The notes under the pieces were generated by a model. The model was not told the DNA's origin. It worked only from the letters and a program-made list of their open reading frames with translations, and did no database searches. A DNA stretch of 64,000 nt from Antitrichia curtipendula (lineage: Eukaryota; Streptophyta; Bryopsida; Hypnales; Leucodontaceae): assembly GCA_951230915.1 (NCBI GenBank), contig OX579637.1:7502001-7566000 (forward strand), given 5' to 3'. Both the position numbers and the translations under genes were made by a program. This document shows, in pieces, positions 37,501-51,900 of the stretch. Each line of letters begins with the position of its first letter. Within the stretch, counting starts at the first letter, position 1.

Positions 37501-40500
37501 TTTATAACGTGCATAAAATATTAAAAGGATCCGCCATGCCCTGTAGTTTGGGGATCCAAATTCAAATGTCATGGAATTTGTTGGCCATTGACTAGTTCCA
37601 AAAAATGTACAAGTTGTAAATAATCCCCAGATGTAGAATCCATGTGGGGATTCCATTCTTGCCGAAATATGCTAATTTTATTCCGTGCATGACATATTAA
37701 AAGGATCCGCCATGCCCTATAGTTTGGGGATCCAAATTCAAATGTCATGGAATTTCTTGGCCAATTGACTAGTTCAAAGAATGTACAAGTTGTAAATAAT
37801 CCCTACATGTAGAATCCTTGTGGGGATTCCATTCTTGCCGCAATATGCTAATTTTATTACATGCATGAAATATTAAAAGGATCCGCCATGCCCTGGAGTT
37901 TGGGAATCCAGATTGAAATGTCATCGAATTTCTCGCCCAATTGACCAGTTCCAAAAAGAAGTTGTAAATAATCCACACATGTAGAATCCTTGTGGGGATT
38001 CCATTCTTGCCGCAATATGCTAAATTTATTACGTGCATAAAGTATTAAAAAGATCCGCTATGCCCTGTAGTTTGGGAATCCAGATTGAAATGTCATGGAA
38101 TTTCTCGCCCAATTGACTAGTTCCAAAAAATGTACAAGTTGTAAATAATCCCCACATGTAGAATCCTTGTGGGGATTCCATTCGTGCCGCAATATGCTAA
38201 TTTTATTACGTGCATAAAATATTAATAGGATCCGCCATGCCCTGTAGTTTGGGGACCCAAATTCAAATGTCATGGAATTTGTTGCCCAATTCACTAGATC
38301 AAATTAATGTACAAGTTGTAAATAATCGCACATGTAGAATCCATGTGGGGATTCCATTCTTGCCGTAATATGCTAATTTTATAACGTGCATAAAATATTA
38401 AAAGGATCCGCCATGCCCTGTAGTTTGGGGATCCAAATCCAAATGTCATGGAATTTGTTGGCCAATTGACTAGATCAAATTAATGTACAAGTTGTAAATA
38501 ATCCCACATGTAGAATCCATGTGGGGATTCCATTCTTGCCGCAATATGCTAATTTTATGACGTGCATAAAATATTAAATGGATCCTCCATGCCCTGTAGT
38601 TTGGGGATCCAAATTCAAATATCATGGAATTTGTTGGCCAATTGACTAGATCAAAACAATGTACAAGTTGTAAATAATCCCCACATGTTTAATCCATGTG
38701 GGGATTCCATTCTTGCCGCAATATGCTAATTTTATTACGTGCATGAAATATTAAAAGGATCCGCCATGCCCTGTAGTTTGGGGATCCAAATTCAAATGTC
38801 ATGGAATTTGTTGGCCATTGACTAGTTCCAAAAAATGTACAAGTTGTAAATAATCCCCAGATGTAGAATCCATGTGGGGATTCCATTCTTGCCGAAATAT
38901 GCTAATTTTATTCCGTGCATGACATATTAAAAGGATCCGCCATGCCCTATAGTTTGGGGATCCAAATTCAAATGTCATGGAATTTCTTGGCCAATTGACT
39001 AGTTCAAAGAATGTACAAGTTGTAAATAATCCCTACATGTAGAATCCTTGTGGGGATTCCATTCTTGCCGCAATATGCTAATTTTATTACGTGCATAAAG
39101 TATTAAAAAGATCCGCTATGCCCTGTAGTTTGGGAATCCAGATTGAAATATCATGGAATTTCTCGCCCAATTGACTAGTTCCAAAAAATGTACAAGTTGT
39201 AAATAATCCCCACATGTAGAATCCTTGTGGGGATTCCATTCGTGCCGCAATATGCTAATTTTATTACGTGCATAAAATATTAATAGGATCCGCCATGCCC
39301 TGTAGTTTGGGGACCCAAATTCAAATGTCATGGAATTTGTTGGCCAATTGACTAGATCAAAAATAATGTACAAGTTGTAAATAATCCCACATGTAGAATC
39401 CATGTGGGGATTCCATTCTTGCCGCAATATGCTAATTTTATAACGTGCATAAAATATTAAAAGGATCCGCCATGCCCTGTAGTTTGGGGATCCAAATTCA
39501 AATGTCATGGAATTTGTTGGCCAATTGACTAGATCAAAACAATGTACAAGTTGTAAATAATCCCCACATGTAGAATCCATGTGGGGATTCCATTCTTGCC
39601 GCAATATGCTAATTTTATTACGTGCATGAAATATTGAAAGGATCCGCCATGCCCTGTAGTTTGGGGATCCAAAATCAAATGTCAGGGAATTTGTTGGCCA
39701 GTTCACTAGATCAAAAAAATGTACAAGTTGTAAATAATCCCCACATGTAGAATCCATGTGGGGATTCCATTTTTGCCGCAATATGCTAATTTTATTACGT
39801 GCATAAAATATTAAAAGGATCCGCCATGCCCTGTAGTTTGGGGATCCAAATTCAAATGTCATGGAATTTGTTGGCCAATTTACTAGTTCCAAAAAATGTA
39901 CAAGTTGTAAATAATCCTCACATGTAGAATCCATGTGGGGATTCCATTCTTGCCGCAATATGCTAATTTTATTACGTGCATAAAATATTAATAGGATCCG
40001 CCGTGCCCTGTAGTTTGGGGATCCAAATTCAAATGTCATGGAATTTGTTGGCCAATTGACTAGATCAAAAAATGTACAAGTTGTAAATAATCCCCACATG
40101 TAGAATCCATGTGGGGATTCCATTCTTGCCGCAATATGCTAATTTTATTACGTGCATGAAATATTAAAAAGATCCGCCATGCCCTGTAGTTTGGGTATCC
40201 AAATCCAAATATCATGGAATTTCTTGACCTATTGACTAGTTCCAAAAAATGTACAAGTTGTAAATAATCCCTACATGTAGAATCCCTGTAGGGATTCCAT
40301 TCTTGCCGCAATATGCTAATTTTAATACGTGCATGAAATATTAAAAGGATCCGCCATGCCCTGTAGTTTGGGGATCCAGGTTCAAAAGTCATGGATTTCT
40401 CGCCCAATTGACTAGTTCCAAAAAATGTACAAGTTGTAAATAATCCCCACATGTAGAATCCATGTACGGATTCCATTCTTGCCGAAATATTCTAATTTTA

Positions 40501-42468
40501 TTACGTGCATAAAATATTAAAAGGATTTGCCATGCCCTGTAGTTTGGGGATCCAAATTCAAATGTCATGGAATTTGTTGGCCAATTGACTAGATCCAAAA
40601 AATGTACAAGTTGTAAATAATCCCCACATGTAGAATCCATATGGGGATTCCATTCCTGCCGCAATATGCTAATTTTATTACGTGCATGACATATTAAAAG
40701 GATCCGCCATGCCCTGTAGTTTGGGGATCCAAATCCAAATGTCATGGAATTTGTTGGCCAATTGACTAGATGAAAACAATGTACAAGTTGTAAATAATCC
40801 CCACAAATAGAATCCATGTGGGGATTCCATTCTTGCCGCATTCTGCTAATTTTATTACGTGCATAAAATATTAAAAGGATCCGCCATGCCCTGTAGTTTG
40901 GGGATCCAAATTCAAATGTCATGGAATTTGTTGGCCAATTGACTAGATCAAAACAATGTACAAGTTGTAAAAAATCCCCACATGTAGAATCCATATGGGG
41001 ATTCCATTCTTGCCGCAGTATGCTAATTTTATTACGTGTATGAAATATTAAAAGGATCCGCCATGCCCTGTAGTTTGGGGATCCAAATTCAAATGTCATG
41101 GAATTTGTTGGCCAATTGACTAGATTAAATTAATGTACAAGTTGTATATAATCCCCCCATGTAGAATCCATATGGGGATTCCATTCTTGCCGCAGTATGC
41201 TAATTTTATTACGTGCATGAAGTATTAAAAGGATCCGCCATGCCCTGTAGTTTGGGGATCTAAATTCAAATGTCATGGAATTTCTTGGCCAATTGACTAG
41301 TTCCAAAAAATATACAAGTTGTAAATAATCCCCACATGTAGAATCCATGTGGGGATTCCATTCTTGCCGCAATATGCTAATTTTAATACGTGCATGAAAT
41401 ATTAAAAAGATCCGCCATGCCCTGTAGTTTGGGGATCCAAATCCAAATATCATGGAATTTGTTGGCCAATTGACTAGATCAAAAAATGTACAAGTTGTAA
41501 ATAATCCCTACATGTAGAATCCCTGTAGGGATTCCATTCTTGCCGCAATATGCTAATTTTAATACGTGCATGAAATATTAAAAGGATCCTCCATGCCTTG
41601 TAGTTTGGGGATCCAAATTCAAATGTCATCGAAATTCTCGCCCAAGTGACAAGTTCAAAAGAATGTACAATTTGTAAATAATTCCTACATATAGAATCCA
41701 TGTGGGGATTCCATTCTTGCCGCAATATGCTAAATTTATTACGTGCATGAAATATTAAAAGGATCCGCCATGCCCTGGAGTTTGGAAATCCAGATTGAAA
41801 TGTCATGGAATTTCTCGCCCAATTGACTAGTTCCAAAAAATGTACAAGTTGTAAATAATCCCCACATGTAGAATCCATGTGGGGATTCCATTCTTGCCGC
41901 AATATGCTAATTTTATTACGTGCATAAAATATTAAAAGGATCCGCCATGCCCTGGAGTTTGGGGATCCAAATTCAAATGTCATGGAATTTGTTGGCCAAT
42001 TGACTAGATCAAATTAATGTACAAGTTGTAAATAATCCCACATGTAGAATCCATGTGGGGATTCCATTCTTGCCGCAATATGCTAATTTTATTACGTGCA
42101 TAAAATATTAAAAGGATCCGCCATGCCCTGTAGTTTGGGGATCCAAATTCAAATGTCAGGGAATTTGTTGGCCAATTGACTAGATCAAAACAATGTACAA
42201 GTTGTAAATAATCCCCAGATGTAGAATCCATGTGGGGATTCCATTCTTGCCGCAATATGCTAATTTTATTACGTGCATGAAATATTAAAAGGATCCGCCA
42301 TGCCCTGTAGTTTGGGGATCCAAATTCAAATGTCAGGGAATTTGTTGGCCAATTGACTAGATCAAAACAATGTACAAGTTGTAAATAATCCCCACATGCA
42401 GAATCCATGCGGGGATTCCATTCTTGCCGCAATATGCTAATTTTATTACGTGCATGAAATATTAAAAA
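32765..42468 (+). repeat. 9704-bp duplication unit A, copy 2
   Basis: It directly abuts copy 1. Base 23060 is G (TTAAAAGGATCC) while 32764 is A (TTAAAAAGATCC), which sets the left limit. Identity between the end flanks persists to 32798/42502, where AATTCAAATG faces AATCCAAATA. The crossover therefore fell within 32765-32798. From 39245 this copy also forms part of the later 6716-bp amplification. Confidence 0.92.
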
Positions 42469-43789
42469 GATCCGCCATGCCCTGTAGTTTGGGGATCCAA
42501 ATCCAAATATCATGGAATTTCTTGACCTATTGACTAGTTCCAAAAAATGTACAAGTTGTAAATAATCCCTACATGTAGAATCCCTGTAGGGATTCCATTC
42601 TTGCCGCAATATGCTAATTTTAATACGTGCATGAAATATTAAAAGGATCCTCCATGCCCTGTAGTTTGGGGATCCAAATTCAAATGTCATGGAATTTCTC
42701 GACCTATTGACTAGTTCAATACAATGTACAAGTTGTAAATAATCCCCACATGAAATCCATGTAGGGATTCCATTCTTTCCGAAATATGCTAATTTTATTA
42801 CGTGCATAAAATATTAAAAGGATCCGCCATGCCCTGTAGTTTGGGGATCCAAATTCAAATGTCATGGAATATGTTGGCCATTGACTAGTTCCAAAAAATG
42901 TACAAGCTGTAAATAATCCCCACATGTAGAATCCATGTGGGGATTCCATTCTTGCCGAAATATGCTAATTTTATTCCGTGCATGAAATATTAAAAGGATT
43001 TGCCATGCCCTGTAGTTTGGGGATCCATATCCAAATGTCATGGAATTTGTTGGCCAATTGACTAGATCCAAAAAATGTACAAGTTGTAAATAATCCCCAC
43101 ATGTAGAATCCATATGGGGATTCCATTCCTGCCGCAATATGCTAATTTTATTACGTGCATAAAATTGTAAAAGGCTCCGCCATGCCCTGTGGTTTGGGGA
43201 TTCAAATTCAAATGTCATGGAATTTCTTGGCCAATTCACTAGTTCCAAAAAATGTACAAGTTGTAAATAATCCCCACATGTAGAATCCATGTGGGGATTC
43301 CATTCTTGCCGCAATATGCTAATTTTACTACGTGCATAAAATATTAAAAGGATCCGCCATGCCCTTTGGTTTTGAGATCCAAATTCAAATGTCATGGAAT
43401 TTGTTGGCTAATTAACTAGTTCCAAAAAATGTACAAGTTGTTAATAATCCCCACATGTAGAATCCCTGTGGGGACTCCATTCTTGCCGCAATATGCTAAT
43501 TTTAATACGTGCATAAAATAGTTAAAGGATCCGCCATGCCCTATATTGTGGGGATCCAAATTCAAATGTCATGGAATTTGTTGGCTAATTGACTAGTTCC
43601 AAAAAATGTACAAGTTGTAAATAATCTGCACATGTAGAATCCGTGTGGGGATTCCGATCTTGCCGCAATATGGTAATTTTATAACGTGCATAAAATAGAA
43701 AAAGGATCCGCCATGCCCTATAGTTTGGGGATCCAAATTCAAATGTCATGGAATTTGTTGGCTAATTGACTAGTTCCAAAAAATGTACA

Positions 43790-44760
43790 TGTTGTTAATA
43801 ATCCCCACATGTAGAATCCATGTGGGGATTTCATTCTTGCCGCAATATGCTAATTTTAATACGTGCATAAAATAGTAAAAGGATCCGCCATGCCCTGTAA
43901 ATGGGGATCCAAATTCAAATGTCATGGAATTTGTTGGCCAATTGACTAGATCAAAACAATGTACAAGTTGTAAATAATCCCCACATGTAGAATCCATGTG
44001 GGGATTTCATTCTTGCCGCAATATGCTAATTTTAATACGTGCATAAAATAGTAAAAGGATCCGCCATGCCCTGTAGTTTGGGGAACCAAATTCAAATGTC
44101 ATGGAATTTGTTGGCCAATTGACTAGATCATAACAATGTACAAGTTGTAAATAATCCCCACATGTAGAATCCATGTGGGGATTTCATTCTTGACGCAATA
44201 TGCTAATTTTAATACGTGCATAAAATAGTAAAAGGATCCGCCATGCCCTGTAATTTGGGGATCCAAATTCAAATGTCATGGAATTTGTTGGCCAATTGAC
44301 TAGATCAAAACAATGTACAAGTTGTAAATAATCCCCACATGTAGAATCCATGTGGGGATTTCATTCTTGCCGCAATATGCTAATTTTAATACGTGCATAA
44401 AATAGTAAAAGGATCCGCCATGCCCTGTAGTTTGGGGAACCAAATTCAAATGTCATGGAATTTGTTGGCCAATTGACTAGATCATAACAATGTACAAGTT
44501 GTAAATAATCCCCACATGTAGAATCCATGTGGGGATTTCATTCTTGCCGCAATATGGTAATTTTAATACGTGCATAAAATAGTAAAAGGATCCGCCATGC
44601 CCTATAGTTTGGGGATCCAAATTCAAATGTCATGGAATTTGTTGGCCAATTGACTAGATCAAAACAATGTACAAGTTGTAAATAATCTGCACATGTAGAA
44701 TCCATGTGGGGATTCCATTCTTGCCGCAATATGCTAATTTTATTACGTGCATGAAATAGT
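43790..44760 (+). repeat. Local dimer (354 bp) higher-order repeat with AATAGTAAAAGG monomers
   Basis: Two monomer types alternate. One has CTGTAGTTTGGGGAACC and GATCATAACAATG (at 44071 and 44425, exactly 354 bp apart). The other has CTGTAATTTGGGGATCC or CTGTAAATGGGGATCC with GATCAAAACAATG. All share ATAGTAAAAGG for ATTAAAAGG, and most have GGGGATTTCATTC for GGGGATTCCATTC. The block is carried unchanged into the copies at about 50506-51476 and 55808-56778. Confidence 0.85.
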
Positions 44761-44764
44761 AAAA

Positions 44765-44940
44765 GGATCAACTACGCCTTGGAGTTTGGGAATCCAAATC
44801 CAAATGTCATGGAATTTCTTGGCCAATTGACTAGTTCAAAGATTGTTCAAGTTCTAAATAATCCCCACATTTAGAATCCATGTGGGGATTCCATTCTTGC
44901 CGCAATATGCTAATTTTAATACGTGCATAAAATAGTAAAA
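44765..44940 (+). repeat. Strongly diverged monomer (GGATCAACTACGCC type)
   Basis: In place of GGATCCGCCATGCCCTG this monomer reads GGATCAACTACGCCTTG, followed by GGAGTTTGGGAATCC, GATTGTTCAAGTTCTAAAT and CACATTTAGAATCC. It is the most diverged full-length monomer I noticed. It recurs at offsets 6716 and 12018 (near 51481 and 56783) because it sits in unit B. Confidence 0.8.
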
Positions 44941-45748
44941 GGATCCGCCATGCCCTGTAGCTTGGGGATCCAAATTCAAATGTCATGGAATTTCTTGGCC
45001 AACTGACGAGTTCCAAAAAATGTACAAGTTGTAAATAATCCCTACATGTAGAATCCCTGTGGGCATTCCCTTCTTGCCGCAATATGCTTATTTTATTACG
45101 TGCATGAAATATTAAAAGGATCCGCCATGCCCTGTAGTTTGGGGATCCAAATTCAAATGTCAGGGAATTTGTTGCCCAATTGACTAGTTCAAAAAAAGAT
45201 ACAAGTTGTCAATAATGCCCACATGTAGAATCCATGTTGGGATTCCATTCTTGCCGCAATATGCTAATTTTATTACGTGCATGAAATATTAAAAGGATCC
45301 GCCATGCCCTGTAGTTTGGGGATCCAAATTCAAATGTCAGGGAATTTGTTGGCCAATTGACTAGATCAAAACAATGTACAAGTTGTAAATAATCCCCACA
45401 TGCAGAATAAATGCGGGGATTCCATTCTTGCCGCAATATGCTAATTTTATTACGTGCATGAAATATTAAAAAGATCCGCCATGCCCTGTAGTTTGGGTAT
45501 CCAAATCCAAATATCATGGAATTTCTTGACCTATTGACTAGTTCCAAAAAATGTACAAGTTGTAAATAATCCCTACATGTAGAATCCCTGTAGGGATTCC
45601 ATTCTTGCCGCAATATGCTAATTTTAATACGTGCATGAAATATTAAAAGGATCCGCCATGCCCTGTAGTTTGGGGATCCAGATTCAAAAGTCATGGATTT
45701 CTCGCCCAATTGACTAGTTCCAAAAAATGTACAAGTTGTAAATAATCC

Positions 45749-45960
45749 CTACATGTAGATTCCCTGTGGGGATTCCATTTTTGCCGAAATATGCTAATTT
45801 TATTACGTGCATAAAATATTAAAGGGATCTGCCATGCCATGTAGTTTGGGGATCCAAATTCAAATGTCATGGAATTTGTTGGCCAATTGACTAGATCCAA
45901 AAAATGTACAAGTTGTAAATAATCCCCACATGTAGAATCCATATGGGGATTCCATTCCTG
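45749..45960 (+). repeat. Interposed monomer between B copies, matching 63250-63442
   Basis: This stretch lies between the end of B copy 1 homology and the start of B copy 2. It carries CATGTAGATTCCCTG, TTTTTGCCGAAATATG, TTAAAGGGATCTGCC and ATGCCATGTAG. The same combination occurs at 63250-63442 (offset 17501) and looks identical over about 200 bp, which suggests exchange or conversion with the right-hand part of the array. Confidence 0.8.
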
Positions 45961-48900
45961 CCGCAATATGCTAATTTTATTACGTGCATAAAATATTAAT
46001 AGGATCCGCCATGCCCTGTAGTTTGGGGACCGAAATTCAAATGTCATGGAATTTGTTGGCCAATTGACTAGATCAAAAATAATGTACAAGTTGTAAATAA
46101 TCCCACATGTAGAATCCATGTGGGGATTCCATTCTTGCCGCAATATGCTAATTTTATAACGTGCATAAAATATTAAAAGGATCCGCCATGCCCTGTAGTT
46201 TGGGGATCCAAATTCAAATGTCATGGAATTTGTTGGCCAATTGACTAGATCAAAACAATGTACAAGTTGTAAATAATCCCCACATGTAGAATCCATGTGG
46301 GGATTCCATTCTTGCCGCAATATGCTAATTTTATTACGTGCATGAAATATTGAAAGGATCCGCCATGCCCTGTAGTTTGGGGATCCAAAATCAAATGTCA
46401 GGGAATTTGTTGGCCAGTTCACTAGATCAAAAAAATGTACAAGTTGTAAATAATCCCCACATGTAGAATCCATGTGGGGATTCCATTTTTGCCGCAATAT
46501 GCTAATTTTATTACGTGCATAAAATATTAAAAGGATCCGCCATGCCCTGTAGTTTGGGGATCCAAATTCAAATGTCATGGAATTTGTTGGCCAATTTACT
46601 AGTTCCAAAAAATGTACAAGTTGTAAATAATCCTCACATGTAGAATCCATGTGGGGATTCCATTCTTGCCGCAATATGCTAATTTTATTACGTGCATAAA
46701 ATATTAATAGGATCCGCCGTGCCCTGTAGTTTGGGGATCCAAATTCAAATGTCATGGAATTTGTTGGCCAATTGACTAGATCAAAAAATGTACAAGTTGT
46801 AAATAATCCCCACATGTAGAATCCATGTGGGGATTCCATTCTTGCCGCAATATGCTAATTTTATTACGTGCATGAAATATTAAAAAGATCCGCCATGCCC
46901 TGTAGTTTGGGTATCCAAATCCAAATATCATGGAATTTCTTGACCTATTGACTAGTTCCAAAAAATGTACAAGTTGTAAATAATCCCTACATGTAGAATC
47001 CCTGTAGGGATTCCATTCTTGCCGCAATATGCTAATTTTAATACGTGCATGAAATATTAAAAGGATCCGCCATGCCCTGTAGTTTGGGGATCCAGGTTCA
47101 AAAGTCATGGATTTCTCGCCCAATTGACTAGTTCCAAAAAATGTACAAGTTGTAAATAATCCCCACATGTAGAATCCATGTACGGATTCCATTCTTGCCG
47201 AAATATTCTAATTTTATTACGTGCATAAAATATTAAAAGGATTTGCCATGCCCTGTAGTTTGGGGATCCAAATTCAAATGTCATGGAATTTGTTGGCCAA
47301 TTGACTAGATCCAAAAAATGTACAAGTTGTAAATAATCCCCACATGTAGAATCCATATGGGGATTCCATTCCTGCCGCAATATGCTAATTTTATTACGTG
47401 CATGACATATTAAAAGGATCCGCCATGCCCTGTAGTTTGGGGATCCAAATCCAAATGTCATGGAATTTGTTGGCCAATTGACTAGATGAAAACAATGTAC
47501 AAGTTGTAAATAATCCCCACAAATAGAATCCATGTGGGGATTCCATTCTTGCCGCATTCTGCTAATTTTATTACGTGCATAAAATATTAAAAGGATCCGC
47601 CATGCCCTGTAGTTTGGGGATCCAAATTCAAATGTCATGGAATTTGTTGGCCAATTGACTAGATCAAAACAATGTACAAGTTGTAAAAAATCCCCACATG
47701 TAGAATCCATATGGGGATTCCATTCTTGCCGCAGTATGCTAATTTTATTACGTGTATGAAATATTAAAAGGATCCGCCATGCCCTGTAGTTTGGGGATCC
47801 AAATTCAAATGTCATGGAATTTGTTGGCCAATTGACTAGATTAAATTAATGTACAAGTTGTATATAATCCCCCCATGTAGAATCCATATGGGGATTCCAT
47901 TCTTGCCGCAGTATGCTAATTTTATTACGTGCATGAAGTATTAAAAGGATCCGCCATGCCCTGTAGTTTGGGGATCTAAATTCAAATGTCATGGAATTTC
48001 TTGGCCAATTGACTAGTTCCAAAAAATATACAAGTTGTAAATAATCCCCACATGTAGAATCCATGTGGGGATTCCATTCTTGCCGCAATATGCTAATTTT
48101 AATACGTGCATGAAATATTAAAAAGATCCGCCATGCCCTGTAGTTTGGGGATCCAAATCCAAATATCATGGAATTTGTTGGCCAATTGACTAGATCAAAA
48201 AATGTACAAGTTGTAAATAATCCCTACATGTAGAATCCCTGTAGGGATTCCATTCTTGCCGCAATATGCTAATTTTAATACGTGCATGAAATATTAAAAG
48301 GATCCTCCATGCCTTGTAGTTTGGGGATCCAAATTCAAATGTCATCGAAATTCTCGCCCAAGTGACAAGTTCAAAAGAATGTACAATTTGTAAATAATTC
48401 CTACATATAGAATCCATGTGGGGATTCCATTCTTGCCGCAATATGCTAAATTTATTACGTGCATGAAATATTAAAAGGATCCGCCATGCCCTGGAGTTTG
48501 GAAATCCAGATTGAAATGTCATGGAATTTCTCGCCCAATTGACTAGTTCCAAAAAATGTACAAGTTGTAAATAATCCCCACATGTAGAATCCATGTGGGG
48601 ATTCCATTCTTGCCGCAATATGCTAATTTTATTACGTGCATAAAATATTAAAAGGATCCGCCATGCCCTGGAGTTTGGGGATCCAAATTCAAATGTCATG
48701 GAATTTGTTGGCCAATTGACTAGATCAAATTAATGTACAAGTTGTAAATAATCCCACATGTAGAATCCATGTGGGGATTCCATTCTTGCCGCAATATGCT
48801 AATTTTATTACGTGCATAAAATATTAAAAGGATCCGCCATGCCCTGTAGTTTGGGGATCCAAATTCAAATGTCAGGGAATTTGTTGGCCAATTGACTAGA

Positions 48901-51900
48901 TCAAAACAATGTACAAGTTGTAAATAATCCCCAGATGTAGAATCCATGTGGGGATTCCATTCTTGCCGCAATATGCTAATTTTATTACGTGCATGAAATA
49001 TTAAAAGGATCCGCCATGCCCTGTAGTTTGGGGATCCAAATTCAAATGTCAGGGAATTTGTTGGCCAATTGACTAGATCAAAACAATGTACAAGTTGTAA
49101 ATAATCCCCACATGCAGAATCCATGCGGGGATTCCATTCTTGCCGCAATATGCTAATTTTATTACGTGCATGAAATATTAAAAAGATCCGCCATGCCCTG
49201 TAGTTTGGGGATCCAAATCCAAATATCATGGAATTTCTTGACCTATTGACTAGTTCCAAAAAATGTACAAGTTGTAAATAATCCCTACATGTAGAATCCC
49301 TGTAGGGATTCCATTCTTGCCGCAATATGCTAATTTTAATACGTGCATGAAATATTAAAAGGATCCTCCATGCCCTGTAGTTTGGGGATCCAAATTCAAA
49401 TGTCATGGAATTTCTCGACCTATTGACTAGTTCAATACAATGTACAAGTTGTAAATAATCCCCACATGAAATCCATGTAGGGATTCCATTCTTTCCGAAA
49501 TATGCTAATTTTATTACGTGCATAAAATATTAAAAGGATCCGCCATGCCCTGTAGTTTGGGGATCCAAATTCAAATGTCATGGAATATGTTGGCCATTGA
49601 CTAGTTCCAAAAAATGTACAAGCTGTAAATAATCCCCACATGTAGAATCCATGTGGGGATTCCATTCTTGCCGAAATATGCTAATTTTATTCCGTGCATG
49701 AAATATTAAAAGGATTTGCCATGCCCTGTAGTTTGGGGATCCATATCCAAATGTCATGGAATTTGTTGGCCAATTGACTAGATCCAAAAAATGTACAAGT
49801 TGTAAATAATCCCCACATGTAGAATCCATATGGGGATTCCATTCCTGCCGCAATATGCTAATTTTATTACGTGCATAAAATTGTAAAAGGCTCCGCCATG
49901 CCCTGTGGTTTGGGGATTCAAATTCAAATGTCATGGAATTTCTTGGCCAATTCACTAGTTCCAAAAAATGTACAAGTTGTAAATAATCCCCACATGTAGA
50001 ATCCATGTGGGGATTCCATTCTTGCCGCAATATGCTAATTTTACTACGTGCATAAAATATTAAAAGGATCCGCCATGCCCTTTGGTTTTGAGATCCAAAT
50101 TCAAATGTCATGGAATTTGTTGGCTAATTAACTAGTTCCAAAAAATGTACAAGTTGTTAATAATCCCCACATGTAGAATCCCTGTGGGGACTCCATTCTT
50201 GCCGCAATATGCTAATTTTAATACGTGCATAAAATAGTTAAAGGATCCGCCATGCCCTATATTGTGGGGATCCAAATTCAAATGTCATGGAATTTGTTGG
50301 CTAATTGACTAGTTCCAAAAAATGTACAAGTTGTAAATAATCTGCACATGTAGAATCCGTGTGGGGATTCCGATCTTGCCGCAATATGGTAATTTTATAA
50401 CGTGCATAAAATAGAAAAAGGATCCGCCATGCCCTATAGTTTGGGGATCCAAATTCAAATGTCATGGAATTTGTTGGCTAATTGACTAGTTCCAAAAAAT
50501 GTACATGTTGTTAATAATCCCCACATGTAGAATCCATGTGGGGATTTCATTCTTGCCGCAATATGCTAATTTTAATACGTGCATAAAATAGTAAAAGGAT
50601 CCGCCATGCCCTGTAAATGGGGATCCAAATTCAAATGTCATGGAATTTGTTGGCCAATTGACTAGATCAAAACAATGTACAAGTTGTAAATAATCCCCAC
50701 ATGTAGAATCCATGTGGGGATTTCATTCTTGCCGCAATATGCTAATTTTAATACGTGCATAAAATAGTAAAAGGATCCGCCATGCCCTGTAGTTTGGGGA
50801 ACCAAATTCAAATGTCATGGAATTTGTTGGCCAATTGACTAGATCATAACAATGTACAAGTTGTAAATAATCCCCACATGTAGAATCCATGTGGGGATTT
50901 CATTCTTGACGCAATATGCTAATTTTAATACGTGCATAAAATAGTAAAAGGATCCGCCATGCCCTGTAATTTGGGGATCCAAATTCAAATGTCATGGAAT
51001 TTGTTGGCCAATTGACTAGATCAAAACAATGTACAAGTTGTAAATAATCCCCACATGTAGAATCCATGTGGGGATTTCATTCTTGCCGCAATATGCTAAT
51101 TTTAATACGTGCATAAAATAGTAAAAGGATCCGCCATGCCCTGTAGTTTGGGGAACCAAATTCAAATGTCATGGAATTTGTTGGCCAATTGACTAGATCA
51201 TAACAATGTACAAGTTGTAAATAATCCCCACATGTAGAATCCATGTGGGGATTTCATTCTTGCCGCAATATGGTAATTTTAATACGTGCATAAAATAGTA
51301 AAAGGATCCGCCATGCCCTATAGTTTGGGGATCCAAATTCAAATGTCATGGAATTTGTTGGCCAATTGACTAGATCAAAACAATGTACAAGTTGTAAATA
51401 ATCTGCACATGTAGAATCCATGTGGGGATTCCATTCTTGCCGCAATATGCTAATTTTATTACGTGCATGAAATAGTAAAAGGATCAACTACGCCTTGGAG
51501 TTTGGGAATCCAAATCCAAATGTCATGGAATTTCTTGGCCAATTGACTAGTTCAAAGATTGTTCAAGTTCTAAATAATCCCCACATTTAGAATCCATGTG
51601 GGGATTCCATTCTTGCCGCAATATGCTAATTTTAATACGTGCATAAAATAGTAAAAGGATCCGCCATGCCCTGTAGCTTGGGGATCCAAATTCAAATGTC
51701 ATGGAATTTCTTGGCCAACTGACGAGTTCCAAAAAATGTACAAGTTGTAAATAATCCCTACATGTAGAATCCCTGTGGGCATTCCCTTCTTGCCGCAATA
51801 TGCTTATTTTATTACGTGCATGAAATATTAAAAGGATCCGCCATGCCCTGTAGTTTGGGGATCCAAATTCAAATGTCAGGGAATTTGTTGCCCAATTGAC

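Larger units (their letters stand above)
39245..45748 (+). repeat. Amplification unit B, copy 1 (6716-bp offset)
   Basis: It matches 45961-52464 at offset 6716 (38 monomers minus 10 nt). The only difference I noticed is C to G (39316/46032). The unit spans the right end of duplication A (about 42468) and continues into monomers not seen elsewhere except in B copies, including the AATAGTAAAAGG dimer block and the divergent GGATCAACTACGCC monomer. Confidence 0.9.
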
